From: Erpobdella octoculata
Taxonomy: Eukaryota > Annelida > Clitellata > Hirudinida > Erpobdellidae
Reading direction: 5' to 3'
Assembly: GCA_963978895.1 (NCBI GenBank)
Contig: OZ022243.1
Coordinates: 615,001 to 679,000 of the forward strand
DNA: 64,000 bases
The position numbers and the translations under genes were made by a program. The stretch's first letter is position 1; each line of letters starts with the position of its first letter. Below are positions 11,422-24,521 of this stretch, piece by piece. A model generated the notes under the pieces. The model saw only the letters and a program-made list of their open reading frames with translations, ran no database searches and was not told the DNA's origin.

Positions 11422-14400
11422 ATGCTGGACTCAGGTGTATATGACGAGTATTCTGACTCGTGCATGAGCTCAGAACTGGACGATGACATTCTGAGAATCG
11501 CCGACGACTACGAACAGCCGCAGCGTCCTCCTGCAGAGAAGGTTTGTTCAGCTGGACAACTCGATCTGGCCGAAAAAGAGAAACAGAAAAAAGTAAACAG
11601 TTCTGCTGCCGATCTAACTACTACTACTACTAATAATAATAATAACAACGATGCGTCATGGAACACCACTCTGCGGCAGGTTCGTGACTCGTACAATGAC
11701 CTGAGAATCAGAGAAGAATCGTCGGCTGTGGGTCGCTCTGACCTCGGTCCTCTTACCGGCCGCTTCGACCGGGCGTGTCGGCTCAGCAAGAGCTACTATT
11801 TTGGCGGCAGTAACAACGCTCTGAAAGACACGACGAGGGGAACAGCCGGCAGTTACGGCGACAAACATTTCTCTCTCAGCGGCCTCGACCTGGGATGTTA
11901 TTACGGAACCGAGAGAAGTAAGGACTTTCGAGATTCCAGCTCTAAAAAGAAAGACGAGTTCGTGGAGACACTGAAAAAACTGTTCGACTCTCGACTGGAA
12001 AGGTACGGTTCCGCCAGCGGCAGCCTGTGCTCTACTGCATCGTCGAGCGATTACTCCTCTTGGTCTGCTAACGAAAAATCCGGCGGACAAGACGAAAGCG
12101 GAGAGTCGTGCGACCCCGGAGACGGTGGTGTCAACGACGACGCTCGGGCAGCGTTCGTCGTAGAGAAACGCGACTCAGATTTCCACGTCGAGGCGACGTA
12201 CAGCGATGGTGCTTTGTTATTCGAAACCTCATCATACGAAGGTACTCGTGATCCCGGCATAGGCAAGGATGATCTTGCGGATTTCAAAAAAGGAGTTCGG
12301 TCGTCCGCGGCTTTGGTCAACTGCAACGGACCGAAGATTTCCAAAGACGAGTCAGAAGTAGTGAAAGATCAGGTCAAAGGCCAAAGCAGCGTCAGAGCCA
12401 AGGCAGTCAAGCTGGAACTGGAAGAGACTCTGCCGAAAGTCAACTGGGATTTTCTGGAAGAACAGCTGGAGAAAGCCATTTTAAGAGAGAAAGTTGGCCG
12501 CTTTGTATAATTTGTCAAAGTGATTTTTTTAAATTTGAATTCTGGGTTTTTTTTAAAATAATTTCGCTTGATGACATTTTTTGAAAAATATTTTTTAGTT
12601 TTTTTTATAATTATCATTTATTTGTTTCAATATTTGAGCTTTAATTTTTTAAAAAGCTGTTTTTACTTTTAACTAAACTGGCTTGTCAGTCAGGACAGAA
12701 CCAACTTTGTGCCTGGCCTGTTATGAATGAAATTCACTGCAAGAGAGAGAGAGAGAGAGAGAAAGAAGGAGAGAGAAACAGACAGAGAGAGAAAGAGAGA
12801 GAGAGAAGAATATAGAAGTTAAGGGTCAGAGTGATAGTAAGAGAGAGAAAGAGACCGAGGAAGAGTGTATTATAGGCATACCAAAGAGTTAATAAGAAAA
12901 AGATAAGAAAAGATTTGGCATTTTAGGAATGCTACTGGCATTGGAGAGTTTTGTATTTTTAGTATAAATCACTGTGTGCCTGTGTATGTATGTATGTAAG
13001 TATGTATGTATGTGTATGTATGTCTGTATGTATGTATGTATGTATGTATGTATGTATGCATGTATGTATGTATGTATGTATGTATGTATGTATGTATGTA
13101 TGTATGTATGTATGTATGTATGTGTATGTATGTATGTATGTATGTATGTATGTATGTATGTATGTATGCATGTCTGCTTCAAATTTCAGCTCGATTGGAT
13201 ACCGGGAAGTTGGATTTGTTTTAAGTGTGAAAGGGTCCCAATGTATGCCTCAGGCAAGCAAGCAGGCAGGCAAACACGGTGAAGTTAATATAAAGGATTT
13301 AACAACAAATAAACACAATTAGATAATCTCACATTATTTCTGTGTCACGAAGATGTCATGTTATATATTGTTTGTTGTCACGTGTCGCGTCATAGTGTAT
13401 TGTTTTTTTGCCTGGAGTTGATTTGCTGCTCGATAGATGGATCCCATACCATGGATACCAGTGGAGTGGAGGCATGTAGGATGGGTCCCTTTTCATGGAT
13501 ACCGTGGACTCCATGTTATTATGGGAACTGACTGAGTAACTTATTTTTATGGGTCATCATGGGTTGATATTTTTTGATTTTTTTGTGATTTATTTTTTAA
13601 GCTTTATTAACTTTGATGTGATATCTTGTATTTTTAAGTTATTTAATGTTAGGATTGATTTTTTTGTACTGTTTTTATATTTCTACTTTTATTTCTAAAA
13701 TAATTATTCATTTCATTTTAAATAACCATTTTATACAAATCATCAAAAAAAATTAATATTTTCATTCCCCCCTTTTCTGTTCAGACATCCTCTTGTCATA
13801 TGAGAGATGAAGTCCTAAGGAAAATGGCTGTTGAAGCCAAGCAGGAAGACACCGGCTGTGGCTTCGAGGGCAAGGGGAACATCTACCGCATGAGCTGCAC
13901 CAGTCTCGACAACATCGACATCCTTGCAGCTGTGACTTCTGCCGCCGCGACTTCTTCGACTGCGCCGGCTGCCGACGTAGTTTTGGCTGCAACCCAGGCT
14001 GCTGCTTATCCTCTAGCTTCAACTCTAGCTGGCACAGCTCTCGCGACCTCGGCTGTCAGTGTAGCTGCTCATACAGCTGCTGCATTTCCTAGCAGCGACC
14101 TGGCTTCTCGCCTTTCCCAGGCGAGGCAGACCTCCATCTTCAAGCGTCCGTCTGGGAGAAAATCAAAGTCTTTCGGCACCAATCAGCTTCAGGTGTGCTT
14201 CGTCAACGAGATGTCCCTGGAAGACGATGACGGGTCGGCGCCGGCGACGACTTCTCCAGACGCTGACTTCTACCGTCGGCACTACGCCCCGCCGCCCCCG
14301 TCCGAATATTCGACCATCTGTTCCGGCACGTTCGGCGGAGAAGATTCCGACGCCAAGGTAACTTTGACGGATGTCGCGACGAAATGCTTGTGAAACGATG

Positions 14401-14996
14401 ACCTGACTCGCTTTTTAACAGAGATGTTGCGAATACTTATGGTGCGAGTACGAGTACTTGAAAAACGTACTCGAGTACAACTCGAGTACGTGTATCAAGT
14501 ACTACATCTCCGCTACTCGGTACCGAATGGAGAACGAGTACGAGTACCAAGTACTACATCTCGCATTTTAAAGTTCTAATTCAATTCACACAGTCTCTGG
14601 GCAATACGTCTCACTTCACGAGGGGCAGCATCGAGTCGTCCAAGTCGTCGCTCCACCCCCTTCCGGCCCTCGCGGTCCCACCGAGGGGGTTCGCCACCGT
14701 GCCCCGTACGATGTCTTCTTCATCTTCGTCTTCGTCGCTCTTGGAGGCAGAGGAGAACTTCTTCACTAAGCAGGCCAGGCTGCAGGCCGAAGCCAGACTG
14801 GCCTTGGCCCAGGTTTGCTGTCCCTTACGTCGTCTTTTAGATCTTTTATTTTTTTTATTTTATAGAATAACGTAGATTTCATGGTTATGTGTGTGTTATT
14901 TTTGAAAACTAATAAGAAACTTACGAAAAATATTTTAAGTAGATTCGTGAGTTATAATCTGTTTAAAAGATACAGTAATAGTGATGATGACGATGT

Positions 14997-15032
<36 letters not shown>

Positions 15033-15528
15033 CGACGACGATGATGATGATGAATAATGTTCATGGGGTAATATCTAACAACCTCAAAGTCTGATGTTGG
15101 TGATTAAAAAAGTGTCTATTTTATAGATTAGCTTTGTATTTTTAAGTCTTCATTTTGATTTCGTTTTTTATCAGTATTTTATTAATTCGTTTTTTCTCTT
15201 TCAATCAGTCTGTGTAGAAGTGTTGTTTTTTCACTGTATGCACCAGCTAACATGTTTGTATCATGTTTATTGTTGGTTTTGTTTTTTCTCTCTCCCTCTC
15301 TCTTTGTTCTTCTCTCTCTTTCTCTCTTTTTCTCTCCTCTCTCTCTTTCTCATCCTCTGTTTCTCTCTTTCAATTTCTCTATTTATTTTTATTTCTGTAA
15401 TCATGTTAAATTGAATGTTCCGGGGAGTGGGGGTTGTCCATTTGTAGGTAAAACTTTATCATTGATATCATAATCATCATTATTACCATCATCATCACTA
15501 TCATCATCATCACTATCATCATCACCAT

Positions 15529-15559
<31 letters not shown>

Positions 15560-15979
15560 GCAATCATCATCGCCATCATCATCATCACCATCATCATATT
15601 TATTTTTCATTCGAGTCTTTCGTTCCCAGTTGAAAGCTTTACAATACTACACAATTCCGACTGAAAATGCTTCACGTTTTTTAAAATTTCTTCAAATACA
15701 TCCAACATGAATTTGTTGGGGTTTTTCTTTTTTCTCCCGTCAACTAGGAAACATTGTACATCGTTTGCATAATTTATGTAAATCTTTTACGTAATTCATG
15801 TACATCTTACAGGTACATGGTACATCGTTTACGTAATTCAGGTACATCGTTTACGTAATTCGGGTACATCTTCCAAGTACATGGTACTTCGTTTACATAA
15901 TTCACGTACATCCTTTTCCACAGTATGCTTGTCAGTGTTTGCTTTCTGGAGAAAGATCATTTTTCTTTTCACCTGTGAA

Positions 15980-16061
<82 letters not shown>

Positions 16062-16738
16062 CTCTTTCTCTCTCTAGTCTAGATGTATGTTTTTCTTCCT
16101 GTTCTTCATATAGATTTTTTAAAAATATTTATAGAAAGTAACTGATAATGGTTGAGCATCACTTTGCAGAAGTTCTAGTAACTATCCATGATGATCATGG
16201 TGATGATGATGCTGATGATGATTATGATTATGATGGTGATAATGATGCTACTTGATGGTAATGCTCATTTCTGGAGTGGATGTATGAATAAGGAATGATG
16301 CCAGAACAAGAAAAAGCTGCAATAAATTAACAGGGAAGGCCTACAGTCTAACCTAGATTGCATTTTCCTGTTAACTCATGAGTTCTCATGACACACATAA
16401 AAAAGCACATAAATGCACATAACATACACAGTTACACACGCATCTCACACATAAATAGAGGAATATAAGGAGATACACTGTGAGAAAAAAGAGAGAGAAA
16501 GAGAGAGAGAGAGAAACAGACAGACAGACAGATTCTTCATCATCAAGTACCCTTTCTCGCCTTCGCCTTCGCCTTCGAGCAAGACTTGTCTTGGAAAAGG
16601 CGTTGTGAAAGAGAAATGAAAAAAATGAGTCATATTAACTTTCATACTGACCAAGAAGTTAAAGTGAGCCAGTACTGTAAACTGTGTGTTCAGCTTCATG
16701 TGTTTGTATGCCCAGGTGTATCTAGGTCTCTGTAGGCA

Positions 16739-16774
<36 letters not shown>

Positions 16775-17820
16775 ACTTTGTGTATGTGTGTAACTGTTTA
16801 TGCATGTGTGTGTAACTGTTTGTGTAGAATTCGGTGTATATTTTGTAGTTAAAATATTTCTCATTATTTATTTATCAAAAATAAGGAAGGGTTTTGGTAA
16901 TTATTCAGGTTTAACGCGTTTGCATAATGGTTTAATTTTGTAGTTTATTTTTCTCCAGTCTCATTATCATGACTAATTAATTAATTAATTTTTAATTTTA
17001 TAACAATAATAATAATAATAATAATAATAATAAAGGTCCGACCGATGTCCTACATGCAGTTTCTCCTCGAGAAGCAGGCCAAAAAAGAGGCGTCACCAGC
17101 ACTGCAGGTAATCAATCACTTTACTAACACACGAGGTAAATCAACTAACGCACCTTAGCCCCGCCTTTTTCATTCTAAGCGGGGGTATTGTATTGATGGT
17201 GTTCATTTTGCATATGGACGCGATTAATTAAGTGCATATAATTATGCTAATTAGCTGACTAATGACTATTGTCGATTAGTTCAGCGTACCTGGAGTGGAA
17301 AGGTGGAGCGACCTCAAGCGTCTCGTTCCCTCGTCGATGAGGTGCCTCAACGCGACCCACCTGCAGATCATCATCAACTACTTCCTGTCCGAGATCACCG
17401 GTCCGAGTTTGTTTGTTTTTTTATTTGATTTATTTATTTTAAATTTTCGTTTAATTTTTTATTTGATTTATTTATTTTAAATTTTTGTTTTATTTTTATT
17501 TGATTTATGTATTTTAAATTTTTTTAAATTTTTCATATGATTTACTTATTTTGAATTTTCGTTTTATTTATTCGTTTGTTTTTTGTTGAATTTTCACTTT
17601 CGACGGTTTTATGTTTTTTTTTTGCTGATCCTCTCTTTCCAGGTCTGAACGAAGAGTTGATGGACCTGCTGGTTCAAAGGGACGAGCTGTACATCGTACA
17701 GGACTCCATGCTCGTCGATATCGAGGATTTCACCAGGTAAATCATGATAGTAGTATGTATTGGTGATGATGATGATGTGGTGGTGGTGATGATGATGGTA
17801 GTGGTGGTGATGGTGGTGAA

Positions 17821-17854
<34 letters not shown>

Positions 17855-18153
17855 GTGGTGGTGATGATGATGATATGACCAAGAGTGGATGTTTTGTTGA
17901 AGGTGAACATGTGTGTGTGGATGTTTTGTTGTTATGTTTATCATTGAAAAGGAGAGCGGAAGAATGGGAATACAGGAAGCTCGTCGGTCCGAGACTCAAC
18001 CCGCAGCATCATCATCAGCACCAGCATCGCCACTTGTCATCCTCATCCTCGACGGTGACTCCCTCGTCTCTTCCGGCGACGTCGACGCTGTCCTTGTCGC
18101 CGCCGACTGCCGGGTCGTCGTCTGCATCTACCTCGAGCACCCTGGCCAGATGA
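11422..18153 (+). CDS. SCHIP1: Schwannomin-interacting protein 1 (SCHIP1) homologue
   Basis: Seven exons: 11422-12492, 13785-14357, 14594-14812, 17036-17107, 17280-17400, 17643-17736 and 17952-18153. Phases agree at every junction and give 783 aa. An in-frame stop (11419-11421) precedes the ATG. Exon 1 is a long, acidic, Ser-rich region with no clear relative. From exon 2 on the protein follows SCHIP1: [33 protein letters not shown] (exon 3), [14 protein letters not shown] (exon 4), then the C-terminal coiled coil with [11 protein letters not shown] (exon 5) and [16 protein letters not shown] and [11 protein letters not shown] (exon 6). SCHIP1 binds merlin/NF2 and ankyrin, and in flies links to Hippo signalling. 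The exon 1 donor (aaa|gttggc) is weak; otherwise exon 1 could end at the stop at 12510. Introns 1 to 3 and 6 are full of simple repeats. Confidence 0.85.
12742..12870 (+). repeat. (GA)n-rich array in SCHIP1 intron 1
   Basis: Imperfect GAGA run with GACA and GAAA interruptions. Confidence 0.8.
12984..13170 (+). repeat. (TATG)n array in SCHIP1 intron 1
   Basis: Tetranucleotide array of about 190 bp. It is followed at once by a copy of a dispersed element (13180-13280). Confidence 0.95.
13178..13285 (+). repeat. Dispersed element beside the TATG array
   Basis: Contains aatttcagctcgattggata, ccgggaagttgg and then gcaagcaagcaggcaggcaa. Related pieces occur at 25885-25975 and 46430-46530, and more distantly at 28150-28260 and 56110-56250. 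Confidence 0.6.
14440..14572 (+). repeat. GAGTAC palindrome-rich segment in SCHIP1 intron 2
   Basis: Many overlapping CGAGTAC/GTACTCG words, with caagtactacatctc present twice (about 14495 and 14548). It has strong self-complementarity and looks like the remains of a small DNA transposon. Confidence 0.5.
14988..15052 (+). repeat. (GAT)n array in SCHIP1 intron 3
   Basis: GAT/GAC trinucleotide run. Confidence 0.9.
15466..15600 (+). repeat. (ATC)n array in SCHIP1 intron 3
   Basis: ATC-type trinucleotide array with CACCATC and CGCC variants. Confidence 0.9.
15750..15912 (+). repeat. Degenerate 20-25-bp repeat (gtacatcgtttacgtaattc)
   Basis: About seven imperfect copies of a unit built from GTACATC and TTTACGTAATTC in SCHIP1 intron 3. 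Confidence 0.8.
15981..16077 (+). repeat. (CT)n array in SCHIP1 intron 3
   Basis: Nearly pure CT dinucleotide run. Confidence 0.95.
16743..16773 (+). repeat. (GT)n array in SCHIP1 intron 3
   Basis: Short GT dinucleotide run. Confidence 0.9.
17003..17033 (+). repeat. (AAT)n array abutting SCHIP1 exon 4
   Basis: The trinucleotide run ends directly in the splice acceptor of exon 4 (taaag|gtccg) and replaces the usual pyrimidine tract. Confidence 0.8.
17763..17873 (+). repeat. (GAT/GGT)n array in SCHIP1 intron 6
   Basis: Trinucleotide array filling much of a 215-bp intron. Confidence 0.9.
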
Positions 18154-19819
18154 TCGGGCCGTGACCTTTGAAGGTCGGGGGTCGATCGTTTGTGGGGGAT
18201 TTTTTTTTAATTAGTTGCTTTGAGTTTTTTGTGCTATTTTTTTGTTTTCTTATTTTTTTTATGAAAGTTTGTTTTTATAAAAATGATATTCATATTTAAT
18301 AATTTTTTAGAAATTTTTGATCAATCATTTAAGAATCAAGAAATTAAAATTTTTTTGTGGCTTTTATCAATTACTCGTCTCTACAATATTCGAAGTCGTT
18401 TGTGGTTATCTTCGTAATTTTGATATTATTCCTAATAATAATTTCAATTATTCTAATTATAGTCGGACGATGCTGCTTAGACAGGCGATTCCAGCGTTTT
18501 CCATCTAAAGGCTGTCGGATCAGGTCTCTTATCTTCTAACTGCTTCTTTGTCCGCTTTCGTTGTTGGTTTATAAATTTCAGTATCGATCGAGAATTTTTT
18601 CCAGAAAGAAACTTTTTTTTTTAAATTGTTAAAACTTTGCTCTTCTTCTGAAACAAAGTGGGTATACTTGCGATGCATAAAATGGCAGGTAGTCGCCGTT
18701 AGATTTTGTATACTTTCTTGTTATCAAACGACAACAGTGTGTAACTAAACTACAGTGTCGTTATTAGTTGGTTTTTTTTGTGTGCTTTCTTTTTTCTATA
18801 TCACCAGTTCAGAAAGTCAGCATGCTGGATGCTTGCGATTGGGAATTTCTCATAAAAAGTAGTTTTTTTTTGTTTTTTTAATTATTTTTTTTTGCTCTTG
18901 ATTTTACCTCTGTTTTTCTATTCAATAAAAATCGCGTCGGCATTTTGCATTGCAGTATGTACAAGTTACTTTTTTTTCTACACACTCTCTTGCTCGTATA
19001 TTCATTCGTAGAATGTTTGTTTAAATTCAAATCAAGTGCTCTGACAATGATATAGTGTCTTCTTTTCTTCACTCTTTTCTACGTGCATTGTATTTTTAAT
19101 ATTTTTTATTTATTCGCCGGAGATTGTGGCACATTATTATTGTTTTTTTTTAAAGATCTTTTTGGTGCTTTTTTAAAAGTAAATTGCGAATTATTATGCT
19201 TTTTTTTAGAGTTTTTCATTTTAAGTATTGTTTTGTGATTTTTGTCCTGACAAATTTGTATACAACTTTTTCTTTCTTATTGGCTCCCTTTCAAATGAAT
19301 TGTTTCAATAATGATTATTATTGCTTATTATATTGTTTATTTATTATAAATACAGATTTTGTATAAATTGTCTTTTAAATTATTTATACATATATGTATT
19401 ATAGATTTCATTCAGATTGTATATTACACAAGTAATAATTTGTTGAGCATTGGATATTTACAACTGAAGATTTGTTTTATTATTAACGACTAACATGTTT
19501 TATTAATGTATTATTTATTATATTATAGATTTCATACAGATTATTATATAAATATTAATTTGTTTCTGGGCATTTTTAAAAGTCCACTTAGAAATGTGTT
19601 TTTTAGCGTGTGTGTGTTCATTCTCCACACACATGCACACATGCACGTGTGTTTGTGTGGTGGAGTTATCGATGGTGCTCTTTTCTGTTAGATTTTTTCC
19701 GCGTTCGAATGCCTCGTAGTATCATATCGTGTCACGCGTGTGTCTTGTGTTATCACTGCTTATCATTACTTACTTTCGTTTGTAACTGTTACTAACTGAT
19801 ATTCGATTTTTGCAGGTTT
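18154..19819. other. SCHIP1 3' untranslated region and downstream sequence
   Basis: T-rich sequence with an AATAAA at 18923 as one candidate polyadenylation signal. No other gene seen. Confidence 0.4.
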
Positions 19820-19827
19820 TTGATTCT

Positions 19828-20035
19828 AATGATGATAGGTGATGATACTGTTGATCATAGTGATGATGATGATGATGATGCTGTTGATCATAGTGATGAT
19901 GATGATGTCGATCATAGTGATGATGATACTGTTGATCATAGTGATGATGATGATGATGATGATGATATTGTTCATCATAGTGATGGTAATGATGATGATC
20001 ATCATTGTGCTTGGTAGTGATGATGATGATTACAG
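19828..20035 (+). repeat. GAT-based minisatellite
   Basis: Blocks of GATGATGAT alternate with ctgttgatcatagtg, giving a longer-period repeat of about 30-36 bp inside a trinucleotide array. Confidence 0.85.
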
Positions 20036-21250
20036 TGACGATGACGAAGTTTCGGGTATTGATTATGCCTGTTAAGATGTCAGATTAAGTCTGGAGAGGA
20101 GCCACACGATATTATTCTCTTAGGAGAGGGCATCCATATATTAAAAATAATAAAAATGCGTCAAATTTATTTGTACTAGGTGCACGACAATGTGCGAACT
20201 ATTAGAAATTATGATATCAATAGTAAAAAATGGGAAAAAATTATAGCGCCGCCTATGAGTAAAACGCGAATTTCTAACATGCATGTGTATACTTGTGTTC
20301 ACTAATGTACAGCAGATCCAGACATCGGAAATTATGTATTTTAATATATGATAAATCATTTTAATTTTTGCAGACATATGCTACACATTTATAGGAATAC
20401 CCCTTCCCTCTCCATACGCACGCGTACGCAAGTAGTTCGGAACACACCCGCACCCCCTGGGTGCGTATACGTAATATCTGGATGACCCCTTAAACTGATT
20501 TTCCAACTAAATTGATCGTTTCCTTACTAGGAATGATTCTATTGTCCCGCTAACTCACAATAGGACACTGTTGTTGGAGACCAAGGCAACAGTTGTTGTT
20601 GAAGAAGAATACGACTATTGTTGTCGACTGTCTCTAAAAAAGCCTATACATACAGAAGGTATCGAGTCTGTATCGTGGAGCATAGAGCATTCCATCGAGC
20701 GTTCCTGGACGCCATTTCTCAGGACCCACCAGTTTATTACACAAATTTTCTAAACTTTCTTTTTATTTTTCTTCCCAAAAAAAGCTGATGACCGTGAAGA
20801 TTTTTTTTTATAAAACGCTTCAGGGGGTTCACTTCATCGTCATAGGTTGCCCACCTTACCATATGAAAGCCCATTCAAACCTCAAAAACTTCAGCTTTAC
20901 ACTTTTGGGGGCCTAAAACTACGTCAGGAGTGCCCACTTCCAAATGATATTTTTGCATTTTATACCGCACTTGTTTCATGTCATAATGTCACACGCTTGT
21001 TATTATGACTCAAATTCAACTAATAAAATTTTTTACAATTCAAATCGTTGTTTAAATTTTACCAAACCAAATTATTGTTGTTGCAAAAAAAAGAAAAAAA
21101 TAGACAACGCTCAAAAATTTGATATTTAATTAACAATCTAGAAAGTTTGAATTGAAAGTATTTGATACAATCACTACAAAACACGACAATCTAAAACCAA
21201 GCACATAAAGTCAAGTATCCCGACGAACTGTCATGAAGAACTTCATTTTT
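20036..21250. other. Intergenic, no gene supported
   Basis: A 60-codon frame at 20571-20753 has no recognisable motif and no paralogue here. Nothing else stands out. Confidence 0.4.
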
Positions 21251-22703
21251 CTACAGAGGAAACCCATAAGCGTAGAAATCGCAAAGAATGAACTTGGCTG
21301 ATGGCATCAAGCTCTGAAAACCGCTAGGATTCTTATTGAAATCTGCCTGTTGAATGATGATATATCTTCCCGTGGGATACGGGAGACTGAATGGCATGTC
21401 GTGTATGGCTTTAGTGAAATCTTTTCCCGGGTAAACAATGCACGCTGGATACTGTCCTTCTCCTCTCTGGGGCAGTTTTTCCACCCAGGAAATGTTTGTC
21501 ACGCAGACAATTAAATTTTCCAGTCTGACGCCTAAAATTTTTTATTGTTTTTTTTGTTGTTGAAACATTAATAAATGATTTTTTTATAGCACCCGATTTT
21601 TTGTTGTCATCAAAATCATATCAAAAATATAATAGCGCAGTCAAACCTTGAAAATTTTTTTTTACAAATAAAAATCAAACTTTTTGGTAAATCATTTGTT
21701 ATGATAACAAAAGCGACAGATGTCAGCTTGACAATCATCTCCATGTCAATCATCCACCAATTGTCTTCGGTATAACTCTGGCTTGTTTGGGCACAGCTGG
21801 ATTTTGAACCGTCCACCAAGTTCCAGGCACCCATCGGCCTTTCCTCACTGCTGCTGCTAATAGCCATCGAGCTCTGGCAAGTTCTACGAAAGCTGAGCAA
21901 ATCCGCTCCTTCTTCTGAATACATGAAAAGTTAAAAATATTAAGTTGAAAAGTAATTTGGTATACCTATCAGTTTGTTGGTTGTAATTCATTTTGATTGA
22001 CATTTTATAAGGATGATATAGTTATGTGATATTCAAATCTTTATTCGTAATATTCGAATAATTTAAAAAATAAATGATTTTTAATTGAATCACGATTAAT
22101 TAGTAAATAAAAAATATTTTTAAATTAGAATAAACAAACCCTTAAATACCAGTTTCTTCTTTGTTGACACCTTGAAACGATAATAAAGTGCTGTTTCTAA
22201 ACAATATAAAAATATAAATATACGATGCTAAAAATAGTCATCAACCACAAAAACAGTAGAACTATTAACAACAACAACAATAATAATATTAATAATAACA
22301 ATATAGTAATTATAAGTGACAAAACAAAATTAATGAAAATACAAACTTCATAGTAAACACATCCGACTACTGGATAAATCACATACGGATAATAATAAAA
22401 CAGTTCACAATCATCTTCGTATCTCTTATAATTAAATCCGATGCACGATTTTCCATTTTGTTGGCACCAAAAAGCGCATTTGATAAGCGGAGGAACCGGC
22501 TGAACCGGCTGAACCACAGCGTGAAACAAGATGGAGTCGGCCAGTTTTATGTCAGTCGTTTTCTTGGAAGAGTTTTCTTTGGACATGACGCAAGCACATC
22601 CTTCGAGACAGTATTGGAATCTTTTGAAAAATAAATTAAAGCCTTCTCCGACCAGGCAGAAAATCAGAAGAAATCCAACTGCTACCCTGAATATACTAGC
22701 CAT
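21251..22703 (-). CDS. L1: secreted PAN-like plus F-type-lectin-like protein
   Basis: Four exons on the minus strand: 22703-22347, 22170-22140, 21914-21681 and 21531-21251 (300 aa, phases 0,1,1). Residues 1-22 are a signal peptide. Exon 1 then encodes eight cysteines in the family pattern C-x3-C-x-C, C-x3-C, C-I-G-F-N, C-x-x-F-Y and G-C-V-Y-Y-E, which I read as a PAN/apple-like module. Exon 2 is a 31-nt linker. Exons 3 and 4 give the lectin fold: FRRTCQSS, GAWNLVDG, DNWWMID, VRLENLIVCVTN and GRYIIIQ. The usual CAKT segment reads CAQT here. The exon 1 loop before CAFWC is longer than in plus-strand members. The donor of exon 3 (aaaa|gtttga) is weak. Ligand unknown. Confidence 0.75.
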
Positions 22704-23778
22704 CTAGCTGCCTAATCACAGAATTATTTTTTAATAAAAATGTTTTTAATTTGTATAATTAAAAATAAATTTAAATTAAAGATGTGAACGAATCTAAAAT
22801 GATTAAATTATCAGCATTAAGTTATTTTTTAAATTTTTTTAGTTGTAATTATACATTGAAGCAGAAATTAATGTTTTTTTCTTCAATCAAAAGCAAATAT
22901 GATTTTAACTTGCTAATCGAGAGACAAGCGCAAAGTCACTGATGATAATTTGTTGTTTTGCTGTTATTTTATCCTCGAGCAATAATTTCTATTTTTATTA
23001 AAAACACAATATAAAAATAGAAAACCGTAAAACTACAGGACCTGAAAAATGTTCTGTTTCTGAAAAACATTTATTAAAACAAAACCTAATTCAGTACATT
23101 TCCATTTGATTGTTGTTTCTGAACCACACTTTTTCATAGCTTCTTTGTTTTATTCCAATCGATATTTTATTTCGACAACGCACACCGTTGCAGAAAACAT
23201 AAAAAACATCTTTTTTTAAAAAAAAAAAAATTCGATTTAAAAAATAACAATCAACACTTTAACTTTAAAACTTGACAGAAAAATCAATAAATCAAATCGA
23301 TATTGAGCGCGTCATCGTCGATGTCATTTTTGACGCACAACTCGTCATTCCATCATGTCACATCGCTTTGTTCATTTCAGTGTCGCACATCGATTGAAAT
23401 ATGCTTAAAAAATACCCCATCGGCGCCGATACGTGTTCCTATACTAATTTTGTTTTTAATTTAAGCCATGGTGAAAAAAATTGAGATTAATTATATTTTT
23501 TGCTAGGTTGAGTCGGTACGAATGCAAACATTTGTTGATTTGTTATGTTATTATATGCATTTATTTGTAGTATTTCAGCTATGCACTTATGAGGTATGTA
23601 TGTATGCATTTAAATGTTTGCTATAATTATTTCAGCTATGCACTTATGAGGTACGTATGCATTTAAATGTTTGCTATAATAGTTTAATCAGTACATTTTT
23701 TAAAACGATTTTTATTATTATCGTTGTTATATGCATATAAGCTGTAGCTAAACTAATATATATGTGATATATTTATTG
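22704..23778. other. 5' flank of L1
   Basis: No gene. 23040-23205 resembles 27785-27945 upstream of L2 (aaaacattta..ttgaac..cgatatttta..tcgacaac), so the 5' flanks of L1 and L2 derive from one duplication. Confidence 0.5.
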
Positions 23779-24122
23779 GCACTTTGAACACTCTCGCTGT
23801 CTTGATCTTTGGACGTTGGACATGCTAGGATGAAGGAGGTTTGGCATCAACTTCAATATCACAGAAAACACAATTTTAAGTGGATACAGAAAGTTGATCT
23901 TGCTGAATCAAATCAAATCTTTCTACCTGCTTAAATTAACAACTTACATTGTAAATCGTCGACATATTAAAAATTAGGATTTACAAGTTGAAGACATGCC
24001 TAGTATTGTATTGGCTTGCTGGCGTAAGTGCATCAAAAGTAGATGCCTTATTGGTTACAAATTTGTCAGCCATTTCTGCCAAAAAAATAAAAAATTGATT
24101 GTAACAAATACAAAAGAATTAA
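23779..24122 (-). pseudogene. Decayed final exon of a PAN/lectin family member
   Basis: Minus-strand sequence aligned by eye to the last exon of L3 (28789-29045) and its flanks. Shared strings include gtaaatcgtcgacata, attaggattt and ttggcttgctggcg, and the intron-side caaat..agaattaat. The frame is broken and the GRYVII segment is destroyed. No other exons of this copy were found, so it is a relic of a gene lost between L1 and L2. Confidence 0.7.
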
Positions 24123-24521
24123 TAAAAAAAACTGTTTGTAGCTTATCAGCATAAAGCGGCCCTAGTTAAATTTAGCTGGTTGAGTTATTTTCGGACTTTT
24201 TTCTGGTTTGTAATCTTATTTTTAGTGACAAACTTTTAGCAATATGATTTTCATTCATGGACCAATGAGCAGCCAATAATATAATTTGCAATACAAACTT
24301 TTCGGAAAGCTTGGAAAAGGAGCAGATCATTTGGTGACGAAAGTAGCTTAACAAAAACAAGATATAATTGCAAAAAAACCGTATTCAAGTTTTTAATTTT
24401 ATTTAAAAATCAACTCTTATAACAATTATTAAAATTAATTTTATCAACTAAAAATGGCATAAAATTGAAACGAATCAAAACATTTTTGTGTATGTGTGTG
24501 TGTGTTATATCTTCCTTAACA
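24123..24521. other. Spacer between the decayed exon and L2
   Basis: Nothing recognisable. Confidence 0.4.

Noticed and set aside
12974..13322. Met-Tyr-Val-Cys and Ile-His-Thr-Tyr frames
   Set aside because: Translations of the TATG array.
14988..15600. CRISPR-like regular spacing of GAT/ATC blocks
   Set aside because: Pure trinucleotide arrays without unique spacers, in a eukaryotic intron.
20571..20753. 60-aa frame after the GAT minisatellite
   Set aside because: No motif, no paralogue, no splice context or codon signal; within chance length for this sequence.
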